Assembly (NCBI GenBank): GCA_003427395.1
Contig: BFEA01000638.1
Coordinates: 571,158 to 601,999, forward strand
DNA from: Chara braunii
Lineage: Eukaryota; Streptophyta; Charophyceae; Charales; Characeae
Reading direction: 5' to 3'
Length of the DNA: 30,842 nucleotides
Below are positions 16,779 through 25,900 of the stretch, one piece after another. Within the stretch, counting starts at the first letter, position 1. Each line of letters begins with the position of its first letter. The notes below the pieces were generated by a model. The model was not told the DNA's origin. It worked only from the letters and a program-made list of their open reading frames with translations, and searched no databases. The translations under genes were made by a program, and so were the position numbers.

Positions 16779-17075
16779 GTGCAGGTGCGCTGNAAAGAGT
16801 GNACAAGAATGTGCAAAGGTGGNAAACCCTTCACTAAAACTGCAAAACAGTGAAGACTGCAGTAAAAGAAGAACATAAGTTTGTGTCGTTTTNCTTNGTT
16901 TGTACCCTGCACCCNAACNCCCTCAAAGAAAAAGTCCGAAGGGTGAAAATGAGAATAAAAAATGAAGAAGGAAGTGCAGGTGNGCTGAAAAATGAACGTG
17001 GTAGACTCTNCNNCAAAACTGCAAAACTGTGAAAGAAAGAAGAATGCAGTAAAAGAAANNAGATGTTTGTGNCAC
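16779..17075. repeat. ~196-bp tandem duplication with scattered ambiguous bases
   Basis: GTGCAGGTGCGCTGNAAAG (near 16781) recurs as GTGCAGGTGNGCTGAAAAA (near 16976). AAAACTGCAAAACAGTGAAG (near 16837) recurs as AAAACTGCAAAACTGTGAAA (near 17013). Single Ns occur in both copies, suggesting unresolved differences between copies. 17080-17520 contains no supportable gene. Confidence 0.7.
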
Positions 17076-17520
17076 CCTTATTTTATTTTTATTTTTTCTC
17101 CCTCTGCCTATCGATTTTCCTTTTCTGCTCCTCTCTCCCTTGTGTTTGGCACCTCTTCCTTCACTCTGCCTCTTTCTCATAGCGTGCAAGTGGGTTGTTA
17201 TGGCATACGGGGATGGGGGCAGTTCGTGCTCAACTTCATCAACGTGGCGAGCCTTGTACGTTAGAGGCACAGTGGAGGAGGCGTTAAGAAGACTGAGAAA
17301 CTGAATGATTTCAATGTGTCTTTGTTTCTGATTTTTATCCTTTGATTCAGTGTAAATATTTTTTGTAAAACACTGAAAGAAATAATAATACTGTGAAACA
17401 AAGTGTCATTCTGGTTTGTCTGTCTCTTTGCCTGTCTGTCCTTTCATTTTTCTTTTCTTTGCTCATCTTATTTCTTCTTCTACTTCACGTGCTCATGCTC
17501 TTAGTCAATAGTTCTGTGAC

Positions 17521-17541
17521 AATATATATATATATATATAT
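17521..17541. repeat. (TA)n microsatellite
   Basis: About 20 bp of TA followed by TTTTTAAATTT. Confidence 0.9.
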
Positions 17542-17549
17542 TTTTAAAT

Positions 17550-17562
17550 TTAAACCACTAGT
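17550..17562 (-). repeat. tRNA-like box A fragment ACTAGTGGTTTAA
   Basis: The 13-mer is identical to those at 18682 and 22172. On the minus strand TAGTGGTTTAA matches the D-arm/box A of several tRNAs, so it may mark a decayed SINE head. Confidence 0.4.
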
Positions 17563-17662
17563 ACCTCTGAACCTGTTTTTGCCGACCCTGAATTTCACTG
17601 CGCTCCGATTTTGCCGAGCCTGGATACGCGTCTGTTTTCTTTCTGGTACTCTCACAGAAATT

Positions 17663-17683
17663 TAAAAAAAAAAAAAAAAAAAA
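17663..17683. repeat. Poly(A) run
   Basis: About 21 A. It could be a retroelement tail on the plus strand. 17684-18250 contains a weak ~132-bp duplication (GGCCGTGATTGCAG near 17737, GGCCGTGAAAATGAC near 17858) and no gene. Confidence 0.6.
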
Positions 17684-18254
17684 AGTTGCGGTCGTGAACT
17701 AAGGAAAAAGAAGGAAAAAAAGGGAAACAAAGCTTTGGCCGTGATTGCAGTTGTATACATTCTTGGAAGTGGCAAAGTGAGTGTGCCCTCAGTGAGGGTC
17801 AGGTTGTCAGATTCGAAAAAGAGAATAGAAGGGGGGGAAAACGGACACACGGATCCGGCCGTGAAAATGACTGGATACATTCCCTTTAGTACCAGTGTGG
17901 CGAGTGTTACAATCCTTTGAGAAAACACAGTTTGAGCAGATCATGGACGGCTTGAGCAATTCACGGATTCTCCCCTGCCTCATTGGCAAGGGACTTATAA
18001 GAAACACACAAGTAAGAAAAAAAAGAAAACAGTGACATCCAGAATGTGACCGCCTTACCGGTCAGGTGCATTCTGTGGAGGAAGACTCTGAGCACGGCCT
18101 CCAAGACTACCTTGCCCGGCATCATTGCAATAGAGATGGGTTTTTTTTTTTTTTTTTCACTCGAGGGCAATATAAAAATCTGATTTATGGGACAGTGCCG
18201 ACCCTGTGTCCCACCCCAGGTAACTTCGGGAACTGGCAAAACATCGAGAGAACG

Positions 18255-18345
18255 TAACCGAGCCCCCAATTTTCACCGTCATATAAGAAAACCAAAGGGT
18301 CATTTTAACCATACTTTACACCAATCTGTAGAGTGCACTTCTTAC
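18255..18345 (+). repeat. Dispersed repeat, copy B
   Basis: Same-orientation partner of 14994-15087. Both start TAACCGA/TAACCGAG and end in CACTTCTTA. 18346-18670 is AT-rich with no gene. Confidence 0.85.
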
Positions 18346-18697
18346 TAACATATTGTATTAAAAAAAATGAAAAAAAAGTAAAAAACATATAAAACAGCAA
18401 GCCAAAAGTGCACTTTCATGAAAATTTACCAACATTCCAATTTGTCAATTTTCACAATTTTCACCACTGCCCAAAACAACCATCTCCAGGAACCCGCCAA
18501 ACACTAAACTTGGCTCATATAGACCTTGACCAAAAACAAAATAGGCCAAAATAAAAAAAAACAAAAGAACATGATCCCCACTACACTTTTCAAGGTGGTG
18601 AAGGTTACCCTAGGGGTGAAAAGTGAGGGTACCTGTTAACCATTTGTGAAAACATCGTAATTTCCCAACATTGGCGGAGGCACTAGTGGTTTAAGAC

Positions 18698-18771
18698 GGA
18701 GCCTACGACCGGACTTTAACCAGAGGCCTTTCCCTTACTAAGGTAATGCTCTACCAAGGAACGGAGCCTCC
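18698..18771 (-). tRNA. tRNA-Thr(AGT)-like element, probably a pseudogene or SINE head
   Basis: On the minus strand the acceptor GGAGGCT pairs with AGGCTCC (6 of 7), the D-arm is GTTC-CTTGGTA-GAGC, the anticodon arm TTACC-TTAGTAA-GGGAA (one mismatch) gives AGT, and the T-arm is TCTGG-TTAAAGT-CCGGT. Faults: CC replaces the usual T8/A9, three extra bases (CGT) precede the acceptor, and TTAAAGT departs from TTCRANN. The plus strand just outside (18674-18698) carries ACTAGTGGTTTAA, another tRNA-like D-arm. A functional tRNA is unlikely. Confidence 0.45.
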
Positions 18772-18939
18772 GGATGAAAGTAGAATAAGAGTATTCAGAA
18801 AGGGGATTGCCCAAGGATCTAACATATCAATACCTTTTGAGGGCCAAATAGCTCCAATTTCTACGGTAGGCGCCAGACTTGAATGAAAGAAAGCCCCCAA
18901 AAAAGTTACAAAAAAGGTGAAAAAATATTACTTGGTCAA

Positions 18940-19016
18940 TCTTTATTGTCCGATCAGCTCGTTGGTTGATTGATCAACTGATCGATCAATTCATTGATTG
19001 ATTGATTGATTGATTG
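18940..19016. repeat. (TTGA)n tetranucleotide tract
   Basis: Degenerate, then five or six exact TTGA units near 18993-19016. Confidence 0.9.
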
Positions 19017-19054
19017 AGCACAACGGAAAAAGGAAAAAAGAAAACTAGATAGAA

Positions 19055-19320
19055 AGCCGCACTCTCTCCTCCCTCCCTCCTACTCACCTTTCCTTTCATC
19101 CTCCCCCTCCCCTTCCTCGTCCTCTTTGTCGTTGTCCTTCGCTGCCTCATGCTCCTCTCTCCCCTGCCCTCCGCGTGCCTCCCCTGTGCCTGCCTACTTG
19201 CTGATTGTCTTTCGGTCACCCGTCCACGACCTCCCTTCCCTCGCCAAACCTGCCCGACGGCCCCCTGACCTTGACCCTCCTCAGACCCCCCCCGCCACCC
19301 TCCTCCTCCTCCGTAAGCAA
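19055..19320. repeat. Pyrimidine-rich block
   Basis: About 265 bp dominated by C and T (TCCTCCCTCCCTCC, CCTCCCCCTCCCC). Open frames through it are Pro/Ser/Leu-rich and not credible genes. Confidence 0.75.
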
Positions 19321-19440
19321 TGTTCTCCTAATGAACGAACGACTCTATCAATCAACCAATATATTCATCAATCAACGAGCCTGTCAATCGGTCAGGGGGG
19401 GGGCACCTCTCTTCCACCTCAACATGAACAAGAAGGTATA

Positions 19441-19470
19441 TAGATTGATTGATTGATTATTGATTGATTG
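19441..19470. repeat. (GATT)n tract
   Basis: AGATTGATTGATTGATTATTGATTGATTG, a sister of the tracts at 15105, 18940 and 19340. Confidence 0.9.
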
Positions 19471-19529
19471 ATGTCAAAGAGGAAAATAAAAAAGGAAAAA
19501 TAAAAGAAGCGGACGATGATAGGCATTGT

Positions 19530-19863
19530 CATCGATGTCATCTGAAGGGGAGGTGGAGGGTCACGGCAGGAAGGAGGACCGGAGAGAAAGGTGGAGGGTT
19601 AAAGAGGAAGGTGGGAGGGTCAAAGAGAGGACGGACGAGGGGAGGGAGAGTAGAACAAGATTCAGGGAGGGAAGGCGGAGGGTTGGGAAGGGGAGGAGGG
19701 TGGTCTAAGAGAGAGGAGGTTTGTAAAGGGGAGGTGGAAAGTTAGAGAGGAAGGGGGATGGAGGGGAGGGGAGGGGAGGGGAGGTGCAAAGCCAAAGAGG
19801 GAAAATGAGGGTCAGGATAGGGAGTAGACGGATAGATAGACAGATAGACGGATTAGATAATTG

Positions 19864-19901
<38 letters not shown>

Positions 19902-20200
19902 CAGGTAGACAAATAGATAAATGGTTGGGATAGGTGGGGGGAAGGTTCGAATAGGGTTAGGGAGGTGGGAATGGCAGAGGAGGGTTAGGGAGCATTGAGC
20001 TAGGGTCGGGGATGCCTCGAGGAGGGTTGGGCGTGGGTTTGAGAGGCATCTAAGAGGGTGGAGGAGTTTCAGGGAGGGTTGGGCAAGGGTCGAGGACGGA
20101 TCAAGGATGGTAGTGATAGGGTCAAGAGGCATTGAGCGAGGATGAAAAAGGCAACGGGCAAGGTCGGGAAGGGCCAGGGGAGGGGGAGAAGGGGGAAGAT
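19530..20200. repeat. Purine-rich block with quadruplex-forming core
   Basis: About 650 bp nearly all A and G on the plus strand, with GGAGGGT words at loose 20-30 bp spacing. 19762-19784 is GAGGG repeated, an intermolecular or intramolecular G-quadruplex candidate. It is the strand opposite in bias to 19055-19320. Confidence 0.75.
19823..19925. repeat. (GATA)n microsatellite
   Basis: Ten or more GATA units at 19862-19903 inside a degenerate GATAGAC/GATAAAT flank. A second GATA tract occupies 20198-20250. Confidence 0.95.
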
Positions 20201-20333
20201 AGATAGCTAAATAGATAGATAGATACATTGCCTATATAGTAGATAGATAAAAAAGAGAAAAACCTGACAAAAAACGGTGACGACGATGGTGTTATTCTTT
20301 TTCGTCGTCATCGTTGTTCTCTTTTTTATGTAG

Positions 20334-20380
20334 AAGTCCTCTTCGTCATCTTCTATGGGATTGGATGAGGATGACAATGA

Positions 20381-20382
<2 letters not shown>
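20334..20382 (+). CDS. Exon of a small unrecognised gene
   Basis: A strong acceptor (GTTGTTCTCTTTTTTATGTAG) and a G|GTCTCT donor bracket 49 nt. The phase-0 frame reads KSSSSSSMGLDEDDNE with one base left over. It is Ser-rich then acidic. The only matching acceptor downstream (AG at 20613-20614) continues as GRWLFDEVGAMVSQ, then the frame continues at 20784. Three exons in register make a real gene plausible; the family is not recognised and the 5' part is not found. Confidence 0.4.
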
Positions 20383-20470
<88 letters not shown>

Positions 20471-20490
20471 NNNNNNNNNNNNNNNNNNNN

Positions 20491-20576
<86 letters not shown>
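20383..20576. repeat. (TC)n microsatellite with 20-N assembly gap
   Basis: The tract starts at the predicted splice donor itself and makes up nearly the whole intron. Ns occupy 20471-20490, so true length is unknown. Confidence 0.95.
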
Positions 20577-20578
<2 letters not shown>

Positions 20579-20614
20579 CCGGCCCCTTGTATGTATGCTA
20601 GTACTAACCTGGAG

Positions 20615-20655
20615 GAAGGTGGCTATTTGATGAAGTTGGAGCTATGGTGTCGCAG
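20615..20655 (+). CDS. Second exon of the small gene
   Basis: It ends at a perfect CAG|GTAAGT donor (20656). In the phase left by the previous exon it reads RWLFDEVGAMVSQ. The start is uncertain: AG at 20613-20614 gives the right phase, but it lies only seven bases from a TACTAAC branch-point-like sequence. The AG at 20601 has a better tract but would bring a stop in that phase. Confidence 0.4.
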
Positions 20656-20783
20656 GTAAGTCCCCTGGCCTCCGCCAACCTCTACTCCTATTGCTGTCGT
20701 CAACCTCTACCAGCACTCAGCGTTCTACTGGAAGACTCGTGCGCCCAGCTGCGACTTCTTTTTTATATTTTATTTTTTTTAAG

Positions 20784-20870
20784 CCGACGGCGACTCCACC
20801 GTTAGGAGGGGTGAAAACTAGCATTGTCCTCGCGCCTATTTTGCGCAGTCCGCAGAAAATCAATTTCTGA
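20784..20870 (+). CDS. Terminal exon of the small gene
   Basis: After ATTTTATTTTTTTTAAG the phase-0 frame reads PTATPPLGGVKTSIVLAPI then LRSPQKINF and stops at TGA (20868-20870). The 128-bp intron and phase agree with the CAG|GTAAGT donor upstream. The end IVLAPILRSPQKINF is a hydrophobic then basic tail. The minus strand over 20860-21111 also has an 84-codon open frame, not recognised. Confidence 0.4.
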   Translation, partial: PTATPPLGGVKTSIVLAPILRSPQKINF

Positions 20871-21600
20871 GTTCTTCCACCCCGTATTTTACGGCTGGAT
20901 CTAATGGATGTTTAAAGGTCACCCACAGGGTCCCTCGTGTCTGGGTATGCTGCGTAGCCTTTTCAAGGGTGAGGGGGGCAGGGGGCACGTTAAGACAAGT
21001 TGTTTGATAAACAACTACTTCGGTACTGGAGAGGGTATCCATCAGGAGTGTAGATGCGCCGATCCACCCAACCTGATTACGAAGTGAGCTCACCAACGAC
21101 ACAGAGGACACTCAAGGCCAGGGCTTGTCCTTGGACCAGCGCTTACCAATCACCAGCAACTAGGCACATCCCACTCCAACTAGAACGTGAGCTCAAACCC
21201 CCAACGCGAACTCCTGGGAGGCAGTCCATGCACCATTGCCTGTCACCGATGGAGCACCCGATTGCATATGCAAGGAGAATAGCGTTCCCTGGCATCCCCC
21301 CCCAGCCCTCTTCAACAAAGCCCACCCCTTGCCTATGCTTTATCCCCACTCTGGACCCACATAACCTGAGGTGCAACTGGCCATATCGTTCGATGCCCCC
21401 TGCCCCAAGAGTGCATGGGACAAAGGGTCACGTCGAGGTCACGAATGTTTCCATCACTATTCGAACTCACACCTTGAAAATCCTAATGTGCGTATTGGTT
21501 ATGGTTCTCCAACTAGTTATCCTCAAGACCATCTGCATATGGAGTACCACTGTGTGTGCTGGTCGATACCTTCCAGCCGGATGGGCAAAGTTGCAGGTTT

Positions 21601-21675
21601 GAGGATTTGAACATGCAACCTTATACGAATGTGTATTCAGCAGCAGTGCTCAACTCACTGAGTTAAGGCCTCGGT
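21601..21675 (-). mobile_element. tRNA-like SINE head
   Basis: The minus strand reads GGCCTTAACTCAGTGAGTTGAGCA (box A-like D-arm) and, about 55 nt later, GTTCAAATCCTC (box B-like). The middle is too long for a normal anticodon arm. The element body would extend toward lower coordinates, where a 182-codon plus-strand open frame (21054-21602) has no recognisable similarity. Confidence 0.5.
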
Positions 21676-22171
21676 TGTTTGATTTGCAATTCTGCACGAC
21701 ATAGTTTTTCCTTCTTTTTATTTCAGCGTTGGGGCTTTCTGGGACCTTGACTGAGACTTTGCTATGATTTGGCTGGGATGGCCAACGCATATCGACCAGA
21801 GGTTTTTGGTAACGTAAGCATGACCGCACTATCTCGCAAATTCTCTTTGTGCGGATTTCAATTTGTGAGGGCTCACCAAAAATGCACGAACTCCCAACCT
21901 GCAAATCGTTCATTTGGTAGGAACTTTTGAGCATCCACGAGTTTGGTGAGTTTTCCATCCGTCCAGGCTGCTGGTCTGGATATACCTTTTGTCTTTTTCC
22001 TTTATCTTTAGTGAGTCTGTCGAGACACGATTCCTTTGAAACAGAAGTTTGGTGAGGTGTTGCTGCGAGGCCTGGGTTTGGTGAGGTTTTGAGTCCTCCC
22101 TGTGTTGGTGAGCACTCACCAAACATTTTCAAGATTGGTGAGTAGTGCGCAAGGCCTGACGTTTAATCACT

Positions 22172-22290
22172 TTAAACCACTAGTGCATCCTAAAATCGTT
22201 GTCGAGCGCGTCAGTGTCACATAGGGCGGACCGTCCTGGTCGTGTCACGCAGGATTTTGGCAAGTTGTGACGCAAAGCATTCAAGGAGTC
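22172..22290. repeat. Repeat fragments: box A 13-mer and a partner of the 3449 block
   Basis: 22172-22184 is TTAAACCACTAGT, exact in two other places. 22246-22290 (CACGCAGGATTTTGGCAAG...AAAGCATT) is a diverged partner of 3449-3487. A small hairpin CATACGAA...TTCGTATG lies at about 22433-22453. Confidence 0.5.
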
Positions 22291-23068
22291 GTGCCCCTCC
22301 GACTGAGTGCGACAGCCATACCTCTCGCGAATCCCTACGACATGATAGGGTCATACGAGGTACAACTTACCTTCATCCGTTAGAGTTGTTATCCTCCCGT
22401 AAGCGAGCATATCCCAGCCGAGCTATTAAACCACATACGAAGGTTTTTCGTATGCAATCACATAGGTGGCCCCGCTGACACGTTTCTCGTTCGTTGTAGC
22501 ATAGAGGGTACGCACGGTGTCGCACCTTTTCCAATCAAAGCACTTTCGGCGATCGGAAAGCCAACAGTTTGTCGCACCGGATTTTTTATGATTTTTACAA
22601 TAATATATAAATAGTTAATGCAAATCCCTTACTTTATTGTGCATCCATCTTCGAGCGATACCCTTCAATTAAGGTCTACGTCAATCCCCGGTCTTAAAAA
22701 ACTTTGGTTATGATTCGGAACAAGAGATTGCAATTATGCAAATAATAGATTAAATAAAATGTATAGCACAGAATGACTGACAAATTTTGAAATTCAAAAA
22801 TTGTGACATGATTAGTGAAGAGCATAACATTACTCAATGTCAATGAAAACAAATCAAGACTGACAGACTCAAGGCAATTGCAAGCCCGCACTTTTCTCTC
22901 AAGTCTCGTCCTTGGTCTTTCTCTTAACTGTATGTCTCAAATGCCTCAAACCACATCTAGGTACCCTATGAGATTTTGGCCTACTGATATAGAGTCATCT
23001 AAAGCTAACAAGTTTCTATGAGGTTCATCCAGGACCAACGATTCGAAAATCAAACATAGCACAAAACT

Positions 23069-23124
23069 CTTCCCATAGAGTGGGAAGATAACACCCGAAG
23101 AAGATCCTTCGCCTGAAATGTCGG
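23069..23124 (+). other. Paired hairpins followed by CCTGAAATGTCGG motif
   Basis: CTTCCCA-TAGAG-TGGGAAG (23069-23087) is followed by CGAAG-AAGATC-CTTCG (23096-23111) and then CCTGAAATGTCGG. The series CCGAAGAAG..GAAATGTC resembles decayed hammerhead-type motifs carried by Penelope-like retroelements; the canonical CTGATGA core is not present. Confidence 0.25.
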
Positions 23125-25421
23125 AACTCTGATCGTTCAGTCAATGCCTTGTAGTCAATCTCTGCGGGAGAGATATACTTTTTTGTTAGAATAACCATGT
23201 CACCCCAGTACGAGCCATCCGTGAGAAGGAAAGTAACTGCATGCTTTGGATATTAATGTATAGTTTGGGTTCGAAACTTCGAATCAGCTTGGAATCATTT
23301 TCGTGCTTTCTTGCTCTCTCCTCAAGATATTTAGTTGCAGAGACCTGGACTGAATCAAAGTGTTCATGATTTTTTTTTTTCTTTTTTCATATAAATCATC
23401 AGGTCCCGAATAGTTTATTCTGCAAACTCAATGAGGACCACGAAGATTAACAAGTGTTTTTGTCTACAACCAACTGCACTGACGTATCGATAATGAAAAG
23501 CATCTTTGATCCTGTTGAGATCGGTGAACATCGACTCACTGATAGGAAATGAAGTAATAACACTCATATGCTGTCATGGATACTGAAACTGGTTTGAATG
23601 ATGTTGAAGTCGGATTAAAAATTATCAAGAAAATATTGATGATAAAGTTGTACTTTGAGAATTGAATAACCACTGTAATCCACCTTCATATTTATTCCAA
23701 ATTGTCTGTAAAGATAAAGAATCCTCACGAAAAGATAACTTAAACAATTTTTGGATTTTCTTTCCTTTTATAGAAAGTAAGACTTGAAACTGATGTTTTT
23801 TTTACTTCCATTTCTCTGACTGAATGTCAATGATAAAATCTGAAGTTCAACTGGTAATTACCGGATGACAATAAGTTTAAGTGCTGATGATGTCTTAGAA
23901 GAAAACTATTGAGTATCTAGTTCCCGACTGCTGACCACTTACAATTGAATGCTTAGAAAAATTCTCGATTATTGGATGATATTGAATGATTCATTGAAGA
24001 GTCTTTAAGAGAAAAGAGTTTAGGAGCCTTCAATTCACATGATCTTCGCCCAGGCCTTCTTAACGGTCTCTAGTGATGAGTCAGTGTTGTGAACTTTGTC
24101 ATTGCGAGCATGAAAATAGAAAATATACTCAATGCACTTTTTTACTCAATTTTTTTTGGACATTACGCTCTTTCAAGGTTAATTTATGAAACTCCATGGT
24201 CTGATCGGCTTCCATCTCCCTCATATTTATCCTTGTTGATCTTGCATTTCATTATTAGGATTTTTTCTTCCTTCATGATTTTTTCTCGACTCTGAGATTG
24301 AACTTCTCACAAGAAACAGGGAAGACGGAGAAACGACCATGCACAAGACTGTCATGGTTATATGTACTTTTCTTCACACTTCTTTTGGATAAATTTATGA
24401 TCTCATAAGTTTTTGAAGTTGAGAAAATTACTAACTTTGTGGTACTCTTAAATTGATATGCTTTGTAATTTTTTACCGCTATCGAGAACACTACGAGGTT
24501 AGGTAATTAGAGTTTCAATGTCGCTAATTCTCTGCAAAGAATAACGCTTTATTTAGAGTCAGTGTAGTTGGAACATTGAAAGGAATAATACTCGTAATAT
24601 CCGCTGTTAGTTTTCCACACTAAGAGAGTGATAGTCAATAACTTTCACTCATATATAATAAACGACTAGATTTCCGCTCTCGTTCAGAAAGTGTAGCGTG
24701 GTACTGATGGTCACCACCCTTATTAGTAAACGATGCTATTGAGCGCAAATCATGTTGGGGTACTCAGTTGGAGTTTAGGCTTGACACAAAATGTCGTGAG
24801 GAACTGCTCTCTTTCTCGTATAAAGCAGAACATGACACAACACAATACGTGTGGCACACAAAGTATCACTAGTAACAATTCTGCTCGAACACTGCGCATG
24901 ATACTATTAAGGGTATTCCAAGTCAAAGTACTTGCATAATATTGGTGTGCACAAGTTTTGTTCACCGGAAACAAAAGGTATTGCTCAATATAGTTTTTAT
25001 TCATGTGCAGCAGAAGTGTTGCGGAGTATAGTCTGCTCATATGCAATGCCAACAACTAGTTTAAAGTCCTTAGACTGAACTTATGATAAAATAGAGTAAA
25101 CAAGCCAAAAAAAATGAAAGCATTTAAGAGTAGGTACCTCTATAAACCTGAAATATTATTGTTTGAGTTTTTGTTACGGTGTTAAGTCTTGGATTTGTTA
25201 ATGTCGTAAGGCTCGATTGGATATCACTTTTAAGTAGCCTCTATCCAGGGTATTATCTAGAAGTAAACCAAGTCTGAGTACAATATAAAATCGCCTGCAG
25301 AATCAACATATGTTGAACCAAACTGATCTTGCATAACGAGTGATCTCAATTAATTGTTGTGCTAACTTTTGCATTTGATAAAATTTCATCAGAGTATACT
25401 ATGAGACATAGAACAAGGCAA

Positions 25422-25900
25422 GCTCATCTTAAATACAACACGATATATTACAGTACCATCCTCACTCATTTACAACGCATAGTGTTGCCATACACTGCCC
25501 CTTGTTTGTTCACATTGCAGCTTACAGCGAAAAGTTGTCTCTGCTCACGTGATAAAGCAGGGTATAGTTATACAAGGCTACGTTCATATAGTACGCAGGG
25601 AGTAACCAATCACATCCTCTACTCGTATACTACGCTGGGAACAATTGTTCGCAACCTCTTCTCATCTACTAAGCGGGGATCTCATTGGTGATTTTTCCAG
25701 TATGCATACAACACAAGGGTCATCGTTGAAAGTAACTCTTGCTCATAGACAATAAGGGGCAATAATGCAAGGTGCCTTAACATCTGCACAACATAGAATG
25801 CTACCAACCACAACTTTCATCTGTATACAATGAACGGTACTGTTGCAGACAACTTCTGTATATATATAATGTAGGTCACTCTGCCAATCATGCCATAAGA
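25422..25900. repeat. Degenerate tandem array, ~40-bp unit, about eleven copies
   Basis: Units starting CTCATnTACnACGC.GGG.. begin near 25422, 25465, 25508, 25543, 25583, 25622, 25661, 25701, 25742, 25784 and 25821 (periods 35-43). The best-preserved pair is CTCGTATACTACGCTGGGA (25622) and CTCATCTACTAAGCGGGGA (25661). Older traces occur at 24815-25060. Confidence 0.65.

Noticed and set aside
14994-18345. LTR pair of a retrotransposon
   Set aside because: The repeats are only about 90 bp, lack TG..CA ends, and no gag-pol sequence lies between them.
18698-18771. Functional tRNA-Thr
   Set aside because: Stem mismatches, extra bases before the acceptor and a non-consensus T-loop make a working tRNA unlikely.
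20314-20630. 95-codon Ser-Leu repeat protein
   Set aside because: It runs through a TC tract and an N gap; the spliced reading (20334-20382 to 20615) is more sensible.
21054-21602. 182-codon plus-strand gene
   Set aside because: No recognisable motif or splice context, and it ends at a SINE-like head in the opposite strand; likely chance.
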